Of a DNA stretch of 6,187 nt, positions 1-6,187 are shown in pieces. The DNA lies in the NCBI GenBank assembly GCA_003105245.1, contig PQAI01000123.1:2328-8514 (forward strand), written 5' to 3'. Position numbers and translations under genes: made by a program. This DNA comes from Betaproteobacteria bacterium (lineage in GTDB: Bacteria > Pseudomonadota > Gammaproteobacteria > Burkholderiales > Usitatibacteraceae). The notes under the pieces were generated by a model that saw only the letters and a list, made by a program, of their open reading frames with translations, searched no databases and had not been told where the DNA came from. Within the stretch, counting starts at the first letter, position 1; each line of letters opens with the position of its first letter.

Positions 1-813
1 GCCGCCGAAGTGCTCGCGCGCGAACTGCCAGGCGCCGCCGAGATCCTGGTCCAGTCGCCGCGAGGCCGACACGTAGAACCCGGGCGTCTTGCGGATGAGG
101 TCCTCTGCCGAGGCGAACAGCGTCACCTCCCCCGCGCCGGTCATTCGCCTCGCGATGCCGCCGTCGACGAATTCCGGGTAGAGCCGGTCGCGGCACTTCT
201 CGAGGTAACAGCGGTCCGACATCTGCGCGATGATGTCCGCGGACCCGAGGAGGCTGCCCAGCAGGCGGAAGGCCGGATCCGGCAGGCGGATGTCGGCCAC
301 GGCGCGCTCGTAGCCGGTGAAGTGGAGGATGGGCGCGGCCACCGCGACGAACTCGCCCATGCCGATCGTCGGCAGGTACTCGCGCAGCACGCGTCCGCCG
401 CGCGTGACGTGCGTGCGCGTGTACTCGGCGCCGCGACGGTGCCGGTGGTCGCCGCGGCGACGAAGGTAGCCGATGTCGTGGAACAGCGCGCAGACGACGC
501 CGAGCTGGAACAGGCGCTCGCCCAGGGCGGGCGAATCGCCGCGCGAACGCTCGTAGCCGTCGAGGAGGCGCGCCATCGCGAGCGAGACCTCCAGGACGTG
601 CTGCAGGTCGTGGTAGGCCGTGTCGCACTTCTCGTAGCCGGGGTGGTCTCCGCAATAGAAAGACGAGACGTCGGCATAGGCCTGGAGGAAGACCGGGCTG
701 GGCGCGTCGGGGTAGAGGCTGCGGTGGATGCGGCCGACTTCGAGCCTGACGCAGACCGGGTCCGTCGTGTTGATCCGGTTGCTCACGTCGAACTCGTTGC
801 GGCGGTGTGTCAT
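1..813 (-). CDS. HD-domain metal-dependent phosphohydrolase, C-terminus cut by left edge
   Basis: Reading the minus strand from the ATG at 813-811 gives 271 open codons to the window edge, so the C-terminus is missing. The visible residues suit an HD superfamily metal site: YHDLQH at 67-72 (H68, H72), FHDIGY at 111-116 (H112-D113), H135, H164 in ILHFTGYE, and D193/D200 in SADIIAQMSD. HD proteins use such His/Asp sets to bind divalent metals and hydrolyse phosphoesters, often of nucleotides. The YHDLQHVLEV stretch also resembles the YHN-x-x-H-A-x-D-V signature of class I cyclic nucleotide phosphodiesterases. No signal peptide or membrane segment is seen, so it is probably cytoplasmic. It is transcribed divergently from the DUF465 gene. 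The start is supported by a GGGGA ribosome site six or seven bases upstream. HD-fold membership is well supported; the substrate is unknown. Confidence 0.85.
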   Translation of the reverse strand, partial: MTHRRNEFDVSNRINTTDPVCVRLEVGRIHRSLYPDAPSPVFLQAYADVSSFYCGDHPGYEKCDTAYHDLQHVLEVSLAMARLLDGYERSRGDSPALGERLFQLGVVCALFHDIGYLRRRGDHRHRRGAEYTRTHVTRGGRVLREYLPTIGMGEFVAVAAPILHFTGYERAVADIRLPDPAFRLLGSLLGSADIIAQMSDRCYLEKCRDRLYPEFVDGGIARRMTGAGEVTLFASAEDLIRKTPGFYVSASRRLDQDLGGAWQFAREHFGG

Positions 814-820
814 CGTGCGC

Positions 821-825
821 TCCCC
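821..825 (-). promoter_or_regulatory. Ribosome binding site of the HD-domain gene
   Basis: On the minus strand the sequence reads TGGGGAGCGCACG immediately before ATG. The GGGGA(G) core lies about six or seven bases from the start codon, a normal Shine-Dalgarno distance, and supports the start at 813. Confidence 0.6.
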
Positions 826-875
826 AGGTCTGCAAGTTCTTGTTTTTTCTCGGTCCAGCGGCCCGCTATCACAAC

Positions 876-904
876 ATTTTGCGACCAATCCGGGGCTGCC
901 GCAA
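876..904 (-). promoter_or_regulatory. Candidate sigma-70 promoter for the HD-domain gene (weak)
   Basis: On the minus strand, TTGCGG (904-899) is followed by a 17-base spacer and CAAAAT (881-876). The matches to TTGACA and TATAAT are three and four of six. The implied transcription start is near 869, giving a leader of about 55 bases before the ATG at 813. The -10 lies in a locally AT-rich patch of an otherwise GC-rich region. The match is modest and could be chance. Confidence 0.25.
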
Positions 905-916
905 GGCCGGCTTGCG
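900..916. repeat. Short inverted repeat in the divergent intergenic region
   Basis: CGCAAG (900-905) and CTTGCG (911-916) are perfect inverted arms around a five-base centre, GCCGG. The element lies between the two divergent genes and overlaps the candidate -35 of the minus-strand gene. No T-tract follows on either strand, so it does not look like a terminator. An operator role is possible, but six-base arms also occur by chance in GC-rich DNA. Confidence 0.3.
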
Positions 917-972
917 CCCTGTCAAGACTAGCCAATCGCGAGGCATGGGAGTAAGGTTTGAGCCACATCTTC

Positions 973-978
973 GGAGGA
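973..978 (+). promoter_or_regulatory. Ribosome binding site fixing the DUF465 start
   Basis: GGAGGA lies nine bases before the ATG at 988. It chooses that ATG over an in-frame TTG at 958, which would place the ribosome site inside the coding sequence and add ten residues that do not fit the family. Confidence 0.8.
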
Positions 979-987
979 AAAAGACCC

Positions 988-1200
988 ATGGCGACCATCG
1001 CGGAGAATGCCGAAGAGATCAAGCGGCGCATCGGCGAGCTGAACCTCGAGCACCGTGACCTCGACCGCGCAATCGAAGCCCTCGAACTCAATCCCCTCCA
1101 CGACGAACTGCAGCTCAAGAGACTCAAGAAGCGAAAACTGATGCTCAAGGACCAGATCTTCATGCTGCAGCGGCAGCTGGTCCCCGACATTCCCGCCTGA
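988..1200 (+). CDS. DUF465/YdcH-family small coiled-coil protein
   Basis: This 70-residue protein begins MATIAENAEEI and is rich in Glu, Lys, Arg and Leu. HRDLDRAIEAL (about 22-32) is followed by DELQLKRLKKRKLMLKDQI (about 39-57). The pairing of an H-x-x-L-D-x-x-I segment with a basic LKKxKLxLKD segment is the hallmark of DUF465 (YdcH-like, PF04325). These are short proteins of about 60-80 residues predicted to form an antiparallel helical hairpin or coiled coil, and their molecular role is not established. There is no signal peptide, so it is probably cytoplasmic. The ATG at 988 is chosen because GGAGGA precedes it. The gene appears to stand alone: the HD gene diverges upstream, and 148 bases separate it from the efflux operon. 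I found no convincing promoter for it. Confidence 0.9.
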   Translation: MATIAENAEEIKRRIGELNLEHRDLDRAIEALELNPLHDELQLKRLKKRKLMLKDQIFMLQRQLVPDIPA

Positions 1201-1209
1201 CCCGCACCC

Positions 1210-1226
1210 CCCGGCTCCCCGCCGGG
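1210..1226 (+). other. Small GC hairpin after the DUF465 gene
   Basis: CCCGGC (1210-1215) and GCCGGG (1221-1226) form a perfect six-base stem with a TCCCC loop, ten bases after the DUF465 stop. No T-tract follows, so it is not a canonical intrinsic terminator. It might stabilise the transcript end or be fortuitous. Confidence 0.25.
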
Positions 1227-1258
1227 CGCGGCCGAAACTGAACTTCCGGCACGCGAGC

Positions 1259-1310
1259 GGGGTCCTTTCACGGTTCGGTCCCGCGCCTACGGAGGCTGGT
1301 GAAAAGCCCC
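1259..1310. repeat. Interrupted inverted repeat upstream of the efflux operon
   Basis: The left arm has GGGG (1259-1262) then TTTCAC (1266-1271). The right arm has GTGAAA (1299-1304) then CCCC (1307-1310). The arms pair with a small mismatch and bulge between the two blocks, around a 27-base centre. The right arm contains the candidate -35 of the operon, so binding of a dimeric regulator is conceivable. This is speculative. Confidence 0.25.
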
Positions 1311-1326
1311 CGGAAGGCCCGATAAT
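1299..1326 (+). promoter_or_regulatory. Candidate sigma-70 promoter of the efflux operon
   Basis: GTGAAA (1299-1304, four of six to TTGACA), a 16-base spacer and GATAAT (1321-1326, five of six to TATAAT) lie just before the adaptor gene. The expected transcription start near 1333 would leave a leader of only about 15 bases before the ATG at 1349. It is the best promoter-like match in the gap, but it is unproven. Confidence 0.4.
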
Positions 1327-1348
1327 CGCCGTTTTCCGGCTCCACGCC

Positions 1349-2500
1349 ATGAAGACCACAAACATCGTCGGCGCCGTCGTGCTTCTCGCGGCCGTCGGCT
1401 CGCTCTCCTACCTCGCCGGGACGCGGAACGCGCCCCCCGCGCAGCCCTCGGCCGCGCCGGGATCCGCGCCCGCCAAGGGCCCCGCCGGCGGCCCTCCCGC
1501 CGGCATCATCATCGAGGCCCGGGCCCCCCAGGTCGTGAAGCTGCCGCAGTCGATCACGACGGTGGGAAGCCTTCGCTCCGACGAGGCGGTGATCGTCCGC
1601 CCGGAGATCGCCGGGCGGGTGGTGGAGATCGCCTTCCGCGAAGGCCAGCGCGTCACCCGCGACCAGGTGCTCGTCCGGCTCGACGACTCGGTCCAGAAGG
1701 CCGACCTCGAGCGCGCGCGCGCCAACCTCACGCTCTCGAAGTCCAAGTACGAGCGGGCGCGCGACCTGCGCGCCCAGGGCTTCATCTCCGGGCAGGCCAA
1801 GGACGAGGCCGAGAACAACCTCAAGGTCGCGCAGGCCGACGTCGAGCTCGCGGCGGCGCGGCTGGCCAAGACCGAGGTGCGGGCGCCCTTCGGCGGCATC
1901 ATCGGGCTGCGCTCCGTGAGCGTCGGCGACTACGTGAAGGAAGGCCAGGACATGGTGAACCTCGAGGAGATCGACCCCCTCAAGGTCGATTTCCGGGTCC
2001 CCGAGGTGTTCCTCTCCCAGGTGAAGGCCGGCCAGGTATTGCAGGTCACCATGGACGCCCTGCCCGACCGCACGTGGCCCGGGCAGGTCTACGCGATCAA
2101 CCCCCTCGTGGACGCCAACGGCCGCGCCATCGCGATCCGCGCGCAGGTCGCCAACACCGACGGCAGGCTGCGGCCCGGGATGTTCGCGCGCGTGCGGCTG
2201 CTCACGAGCGAGGTGCGCGACTCCCTCATGATTTCCGAGGAATCGATCTTCCCCGTCGGCGACGACAAGTACGTGTACAAGGTGGTCGACGGCCGCGCGC
2301 AGCGCCAGAAGGTCGAGATCGGCCAGCGCCGCGACAGCAGGGTCGAGATCCTCGGCGGGCTCTCCGCCGCCGATACGATCGTGACGGCCGGCGTCGTGAA
2401 GCTTCGCGACGGCGCGCCGGTGAAGGTGGCCAATTCGCCGGAGCCCGCGCAGCCGGTGGGCAAGGCCGACCCGCAGGCGCCCCGCAAGGGCGATTCCTGA
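1349..2500 (+). CDS. RND efflux periplasmic adaptor (membrane fusion protein)
   Basis: This 383-residue protein of the AcrA/MexA/MdtA adaptor family bridges an RND permease and an outer-membrane channel in the periplasm. Residues 5-24 are a hydrophobic signal or anchor. No cysteine follows, so it is not a lipoprotein of the AcrA type. A Pro/Ala/Gly-rich linker spans about 28-52. The first half of the lipoyl (barrel-sandwich) domain is at about 82-113 (VRPEIAGRVVEI, EGQRV, VLVRLDD). A helical hairpin follows at about 114-174, then the second lipoyl half at 175-207 (VRAPFGGIIG at 177-186, VGDYVKEGQ at 192-200). The beta-barrel spans about 210-285 and ends in LRPGMFARV (274-282). The membrane-proximal domain is at about 290-360, with a Pro-rich tail. 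The permease gene starts 13 bases downstream. No Shine-Dalgarno is evident, and no alternative in-frame start lies close upstream. Confidence 0.95.
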   Translation: MKTTNIVGAVVLLAAVGSLSYLAGTRNAPPAQPSAAPGSAPAKGPAGGPPAGIIIEARAPQVVKLPQSITTVGSLRSDEAVIVRPEIAGRVVEIAFREGQRVTRDQVLVRLDDSVQKADLERARANLTLSKSKYERARDLRAQGFISGQAKDEAENNLKVAQADVELAAARLAKTEVRAPFGGIIGLRSVSVGDYVKEGQDMVNLEEIDPLKVDFRVPEVFLSQVKAGQVLQVTMDALPDRTWPGQVYAINPLVDANGRAIAIRAQVANTDGRLRPGMFARVRLLTSEVRDSLMISEESIFPVGDDKYVYKVVDGRAQRQKVEIGQRRDSRVEILGGLSAADTIVTAGVVKLRDGAPVKVANSPEPAQPVGKADPQAPRKGDS

Positions 2501-2513
2501 GGCGGGCGGCGCG

Positions 2514-5500
2514 ATGAGGCTCCCGGAAATCTGCATCCAGCGCCCCGTCTTCGCGACGGTGCTGTCGGTGATCGTCTTCCTCGTCGGCCTCATCTCCTAT
2601 TCCCGGCTCTCGGTGCGCGAGTACCCGCGCATCGACGAGCCCGTGGTCTCCGTCGAGACGGTCTACCAGGGCGCGAGCGCCGAAGTGGTGGAGTCGCAGA
2701 TCACGAAGGTGCTGGAGGACTCGCTCGCGGGCATCGAGGGCGTGGAGGTGATGACCTCCTCCTCGCGCACGGAGCGATCGCAGATCACGGTGCGCTTCCG
2801 CCTCGCGCGCGACCCGGATTCCGCCGCCGCCGACGTGCGCGACAAGGTCTCGCGCGTGCGCGGGCGGCTGCCGGAGGCGGTCGACGAACCGGTGATCGCC
2901 AAGGTGGAGTCCGACTCCTTCCCCATCCTCTGGATCGCGGTGTCGGCGCCCGGGAAGAGCCAGCTCGAGGCTTCCGACTACGCCGCGCGCTACATCAGGC
3001 CGCGGCTCTCCACGCTGCCGGGCGCCGCCGACGTGCGGATCTTCGGCGAGCGGCGCACGTCGATGCGGATCTGGGTGGACCGCGCCAAGCTCGCGGCCTA
3101 CCGCCTCACCGTGCAGGACGTCGAGGACGCCCTGCGCCGCCAGAACGTGGAGATCCCGGCCGGGCGCATCGAGAGCGAGAAGCGCGAGTTCTCGGTGCTC
3201 TCGCTCACCGACCTGCAGACGCCCCAGCAGTTCGAGGCGATCGTCGTCCGCGAGGTGAACGGCTACCCGGTGCGGGTGCGCGATCTCGGGCGCGTCGAGG
3301 TCGGCCCCCTCGACGAGCGCGTGATGACCCGCTTCATGGGCAACACCTCGGTCACGATGGGCGTGATCAAGCAGGCGGTGGCCAACCCGCTCGAGCTCTC
3401 GCAGGCCGTGCGCAAGGAGATCGTCGAGATCAACAAGACGCTCGACGGCATGAAGCTCGAGGTCATGTACGACTCGTCGGTCTTCATCGACCAGTCGATC
3501 AAGGCGGTGTTCAAGACGATCGCCGAGGCGATCCTGCTGGTGGCGGTGGTGATCTTCGTCTTCCTGCGCAACGTCCGCGCGACGATCATCCCCCTGGTGA
3601 CGATTCCCGTCTCGCTGGTGGGCGCATTCGCGTTCATGTACGCGTTCGGCTTCAGCGTGAACACGCTGACGCTTCTCGCCATGGTGCTCGCGATCGGCCT
3701 GGTGGTGGACGACTCGATCGTCGTGCTCGAGAACATCTACCGCAACCTCGAGAACGGCATGTCGCGCCTGGACGCGGCGATCGCAGGCTCCAAGGAGATC
3801 GCCTTCGCGGTGGTGGCGATGACGCTCACGCTCGCCGCGGTGTACGCGCCGCTCGCCTTCGCCACCGGGCGCACGGGGCGGCTCTTCATCGAGTTCGCCC
3901 TCGCCCTCTCGGGCGCGGTGCTGGTCTCGGGCTTCGTGGCCCTCACGCTCTCGCCGATGATGTGCTCGAAGCTGCTGCGCCACGACACCAGCCGGCACAG
4001 CGCGGTCTACAACGCGATCGAGGACTTCTTCCACCGCCTCACGGCCCATTACCGCCGCGTGCTCGGATGGGCCCTGCACCACCGCGTGTACGTCGTCGCG
4101 GCCGCGGTGCTCGTGGCGGTGGCGAGCTACTTCCTGTTCACCGGCCTGCGCTCCGAGCTCGCGCCCACGGAGGACCGCGGCGTGGTCTTCAGCTTCGTCA
4201 CGGCCCAGGAGGGCTCCACCGCGCGCTACACGGCCGACAACATCCGGCCGGTCGAGGAGATCTACCGCACCATCCCCGAGATGCAGCGCTTCAACTCGAT
4301 GGCGGGCTGGCCCACGGTGGCCGACGGGCTGGCGATCCTGCGCCTCAAGCCCTGGGAGGAGCGCACGCGCAGGCAGCAGGAGATCACCCAGGAGCTGGCG
4401 CCGAAGCTCGCGCAGATCCCGGGCGTGCGCGCGTTCCCCACGAACCCGCCCTCGCTCGGGCAGTCGCCGCGCAACCGGCCCGTGGAATTCGTGATCATGA
4501 GCTCGGCCCCCTACGAGCAGCTCGCGATCCTGGTCGAGCGATTCATCGCCGAGGCCTCGAAGAACCCCGGGCTCGTGAACCTGGACTCCGACCTGCGCCT
4601 GGACAAGCCCGAGCTCAAGGTGAGCATGAACCGCGACAAGATCGTGGACGTGGGCGCCTCGGTGGAGGCCGTGGGCCGCACGCTCGAGAGCATGCTCGGG
4701 GGCCGCCAGGTCACGCGCTTCAAGCGCGACGGCGAGCAGTACGACGTCATGGTCCAGGTGGCCGACGCCGATCGGCGCACGCCCGGGGACATCTCGGACA
4801 TCTACGTGCGCGGCAAGGGCAACGAGATGATCCAGCTCTCGAACCTGGTGAACGTGCGCGAGAGCGTGGCTCCGAAGAGCCTCAACCACTTCAACCGCAT
4901 CCGGGCGGTGACCATCACCGCCACCCTCGCCCCCGGCTACTCGCTGGGCCAGGCGCTCGCGTCGATGAACGAGACGGCCCGAAAGGTGCTGCCGCCCACC
5001 GCGCAGACGGACCTCAACGGCCAGTCGCGCGAGTTCCGCGACTCCTCCTCGGACATCTACTTCGTGTTCGTGCTGGCGCTCGCCTTCATCTACCTGGTGC
5101 TGGCGGCCCAGTTCGAGAGCTTCATCGACCCCTTCATCATCATGCTCACCGTACCCCTGTCCATGACGGGCGCGCTCCTCGCCCTGAAGCTCACGGGCGG
5201 CACGCTCAACGTCTACAGCCAGATCGGCCTCATCACGCTGGTTGGCCTCATCACCAAGCACGGCATCCTGATCGTGGAGTTCGCCAACCAGATGCAGGCC
5301 AGGGGCAAGGGCGTGATGGAGGCGGTCGAGGAGGCGGCGGTGCTGCGCCTTCGTCCCATCCTCATGACCACGGGCGCCATGGTGCTGGGCGCGGTGCCGC
5401 TGGCGCTCGCCGCGGGCGCGGGGTCGGAGTCGCGCCAGCAGATCGGCTGGGTGATCGTGGGCGGGCTGCTGCTGGGAACGGTCCTCACGCTCCTGGTCGT

Positions 5501-5612
5501 GCCCACCGCCTACACCCTGCTCGCGCGGCGCCACCAGTCCTTCGAGGAACGCCTCGAGGCGGACCGCGTCGAGAACGCGAAGTCCGGGCACCAGCCGGCC
5601 ACCGCGGACTGA
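2514..5612 (+). CDS. HAE1-type RND efflux permease (AcrB/MexI-like)
   Basis: This 1032-residue inner-membrane proton antiporter belongs to the ACR_tran family (PF00873), is close to full family length, and exports drugs or other amphiphiles. TM1 is at about 11-30, TM2-TM6 at about 331-484, TM7 at about 523-543 and TM8-TM12 at about 846-1003, with two large periplasmic porter/docking regions between. The proton-relay residues are visible: adjacent Asp399-Asp400 in TM4 (GLVVDDSIVVLEN) and Lys915 in TM10 (GLITKHGILIVEF). Thr989 in TM11/12 may be the relay threonine, but the alignment was not checked. The Asp pair and Lys mark the HAE1 drug class and argue against the heavy-metal class. The permease shares an operon with the adaptor upstream: the gap is 13 bases, and a weak GAGG at 2499-2502 overlaps the adaptor stop. 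No outer-membrane channel gene follows; a terminator comes next. The substrate cannot be predicted. Confidence 0.97.
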   Translation: MRLPEICIQRPVFATVLSVIVFLVGLISYSRLSVREYPRIDEPVVSVETVYQGASAEVVESQITKVLEDSLAGIEGVEVMTSSSRTERSQITVRFRLARDPDSAAADVRDKVSRVRGRLPEAVDEPVIAKVESDSFPILWIAVSAPGKSQLEASDYAARYIRPRLSTLPGAADVRIFGERRTSMRIWVDRAKLAAYRLTVQDVEDALRRQNVEIPAGRIESEKREFSVLSLTDLQTPQQFEAIVVREVNGYPVRVRDLGRVEVGPLDERVMTRFMGNTSVTMGVIKQAVANPLELSQAVRKEIVEINKTLDGMKLEVMYDSSVFIDQSIKAVFKTIAEAILLVAVVIFVFLRNVRATIIPLVTIPVSLVGAFAFMYAFGFSVNTLTLLAMVLAIGLVVDDSIVVLENIYRNLENGMSRLDAAIAGSKEIAFAVVAMTLTLAAVYAPLAFATGRTGRLFIEFALALSGAVLVSGFVALTLSPMMCSKLLRHDTSRHSAVYNAIEDFFHRLTAHYRRVLGWALHHRVYVVAAAVLVAVASYFLFTGLRSELAPTEDRGVVFSFVTAQEGSTARYTADNIRPVEEIYRTIPEMQRFNSMAGWPTVADGLAILRLKPWEERTRRQQEITQELAPKLAQIPGVRAFPTNPPSLGQSPRNRPVEFVIMSSAPYEQLAILVERFIAEASKNPGLVNLDSDLRLDKPELKVSMNRDKIVDVGASVEAVGRTLESMLGGRQVTRFKRDGEQYDVMVQVADADRRTPGDISDIYVRGKGNEMIQLSNLVNVRESVAPKSLNHFNRIRAVTITATLAPGYSLGQALASMNETARKVLPPTAQTDLNGQSREFRDSSSDIYFVFVLALAFIYLVLAAQFESFIDPFIIMLTVPLSMTGALLALKLTGGTLNVYSQIGLITLVGLITKHGILIVEFANQMQARGKGVMEAVEEAAVLRLRPILMTTGAMVLGAVPLALAAGAGSESRQQIGWVIVGGLLLGTVLTLLVVPTAYTLLARRHQSFEERLEADRVENAKSGHQPATAD

Positions 5613-5633
5613 CTCTCTCCTTGGCGGGAACGA

Positions 5634-5658
5634 AAAGGGCCGCTTCGCGCGGCCCTTT
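5634..5658. terminator. Bidirectional intrinsic terminator between convergent genes
   Basis: AAAGGGCCGC (5634-5643) pairs perfectly with GCGGCCCTTT (5649-5658) around a TTCGC loop. On the plus strand the stem ends in TTT followed by CTCTT. On the minus strand the stem also ends in a run of T (TTTT). It lies 21 bases after the permease stop and 27 bases beyond the transglycosylase stop, so it can serve both genes. Confidence 0.9.
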
Positions 5659-5685
5659 CTCTTGCTGCCCGCGTCGCGGCGGCGT

Positions 5686-6187
5686 TCAGCCCGGGCGCGT
5701 CCGGAAGCGGTGGTAGAGGTCGATCACCTTCGGCACGTAGTTCTGCGTCTCCACGTAGGGCGGGACGCGGTTGCCGGCGCGGATCACCGCGTTCTCGCCC
5801 GCGTTGTAGCCCGCCAGCGCCAGGCGCATGTCGCCGTTGAACATGGCCAGCAGGTCCCGCAGGTAGCGCACGCCACCGTGGATGTTCTCTACCGGGTCGA
5901 AGATGTTGCGCACGCCGTAGCGGCGGGCGGTGTCCGGCATGAGTTGCATGAGGCCCGAGGCCCCCTTGCGGGAAAGCGCGTTGGGATTGAAGGCGCTCTC
6001 GGCCGTGATGACGGCGTGCACGAGCGCCGGTTCGATGCCGTGCGACTTGGCCGCGACGTCGATGATGCCGCTGAAGCGGCGGATGTCGGCCTCGGAGGGC
6101 ATCCAGGCCTGGCCCGAGCGCGGCGTTGCCGAGCCGGCCTCGCGGCGGATGAGCTTGTACCGCCTGTCGAGCCCCGGGATGTTCGTG
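5686..6187 (-). CDS. SLT-domain lytic transglycosylase, N-terminus cut by right edge
   Basis: Transcribed leftward with its TGA at 5688-5686. The reading frame stays open past the in-frame ATG at 6102 for 28 more codons to the edge (TNIPGLDRRYKLIRREAG...), so the true start and any signal peptide lie outside. SLT-fold enzymes (PF01464) cleave the MurNAc-GlcNAc bond of peptidoglycan in the periplasm, leaving 1,6-anhydro ends. Counting from the ATG at 6102, the catalytic Glu is residue 35 in AVITAESAFNP. GASGLMQLMPDTA follows at 47-59, ALAGYNAGE at 95-103 and YVPKV at 122-126, all classic motifs in the right order. The domain runs close to the C-terminus. The cut N-terminal segment is basic and may be a short accessory region. 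The gene converges on the efflux operon and shares its terminator. Confidence 0.93.
   Translation of the reverse strand, partial: TNIPGLDRRYKLIRREAGSATPRSGQAWMPSEADIRRFSGIIDVAAKSHGIEPALVHAVITAESAFNPNALSRKGASGLMQLMPDTARRYGVRNIFDPVENIHGGVRYLRDLLAMFNGDMRLALAGYNAGENAVIRAGNRVPPYVETQNYVPKVIDLYHRFRTRPG

Noticed and set aside
920..925. A perfect TTGACA on the minus strand in the divergent gap
   Set aside because: No -10-like hexamer is found 16-18 bases downstream (the region reads GCGGCA), so a complete promoter is not supported.
10..954. A 314-codon plus-strand open frame across the left end
   Set aside because: It is antisense to the HD-domain gene and has no ribosome site or domain; the minus-strand frame carries the ordered HD metal ligands.
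958..987. TTG start giving a ten-residue longer DUF465 protein
   Set aside because: The ribosome site GGAGGA at 973-978 lies downstream of this TTG and is properly spaced from the ATG at 988.
1268..2593. A 441-codon minus-strand open frame opposite the adaptor gene
   Set aside because: It has low-complexity, shadow-type composition; the adaptor frame on the plus strand shows all the expected domains.
2226..5591. A very long open frame (about 1121 codons) on the minus strand opposite the pump operon
   Set aside because: Its translation is a His/Arg/Asp/Glu/Leu/Val-rich, low-complexity sequence without domain motifs, as expected for the antisense of GC-rich codons. The plus strand holds unmistakable RND motifs.
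3962..5716. A 584-codon plus-strand open frame overlapping the permease
   Set aside because: It is an out-of-frame reading with an Arg/Gly/Ala/His/Pro-rich composition and no recognisable motifs; the permease frame is intact throughout.
6100..6102. ATG at 6102 as the start of the lytic transglycosylase
   Set aside because: The same frame stays open for 28 codons to the edge with sensible coding content (a basic, non-shadow sequence), and a start at 6102 would leave an exported enzyme without a signal peptide.

Overview
The window is GC-rich chromosomal DNA of a Gram-negative proteobacterium. A periplasmic adaptor with an inner-membrane RND pump, a DUF465/YdcH-type small protein and an SLT-family lytic transglycosylase all need a Gram-negative envelope. 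The strong G/C bias at third codon positions and the overall style of the proteins suggest a betaproteobacterium. That placement is an inference; no rRNA or lineage marker is present.

Layout from left to right. (1) 1-813, minus strand: an HD-domain metal-dependent phosphohydrolase. It begins at 813 and runs off the left edge, leaving 271 codons. (2) 814-987: a divergent intergenic region with a somewhat AT-rich patch, a small inverted repeat and a weak candidate promoter for the minus-strand gene. (3) 988-1200, plus strand: a 70-residue DUF465/YdcH-like coiled-coil protein with a good Shine-Dalgarno sequence. (4) 1201-1348: a 148-base gap holding a small GC hairpin, an interrupted inverted repeat and a candidate promoter. 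(5) 1349-2500 and 2514-5612, plus strand: a two-gene efflux operon coding for a membrane fusion protein and a 1032-residue HAE1-type RND permease, separated by 13 bases. (6) 5634-5658: a strong hairpin terminator, U-rich on both sides, between convergent genes. (7) 5686-6187, minus strand: an SLT-domain lytic transglycosylase whose N-terminus lies beyond the right edge.

The adaptor and permease should form two thirds of a proton-driven tripartite efflux pump. No outer-membrane channel gene and no regulator gene is linked within the window, so the channel probably comes from elsewhere, as TolC does in other systems. The other three genes have no evident functional link to the pump. Overall this looks like ordinary core or housekeeping neighbourhood. 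I see no mobile elements, CRISPR arrays, RNA genes or clear signs of horizontal transfer, and nothing that convincingly looks like an undescribed system. The least characterised element is the HD-domain protein, which has a phosphodiesterase-like metal site.
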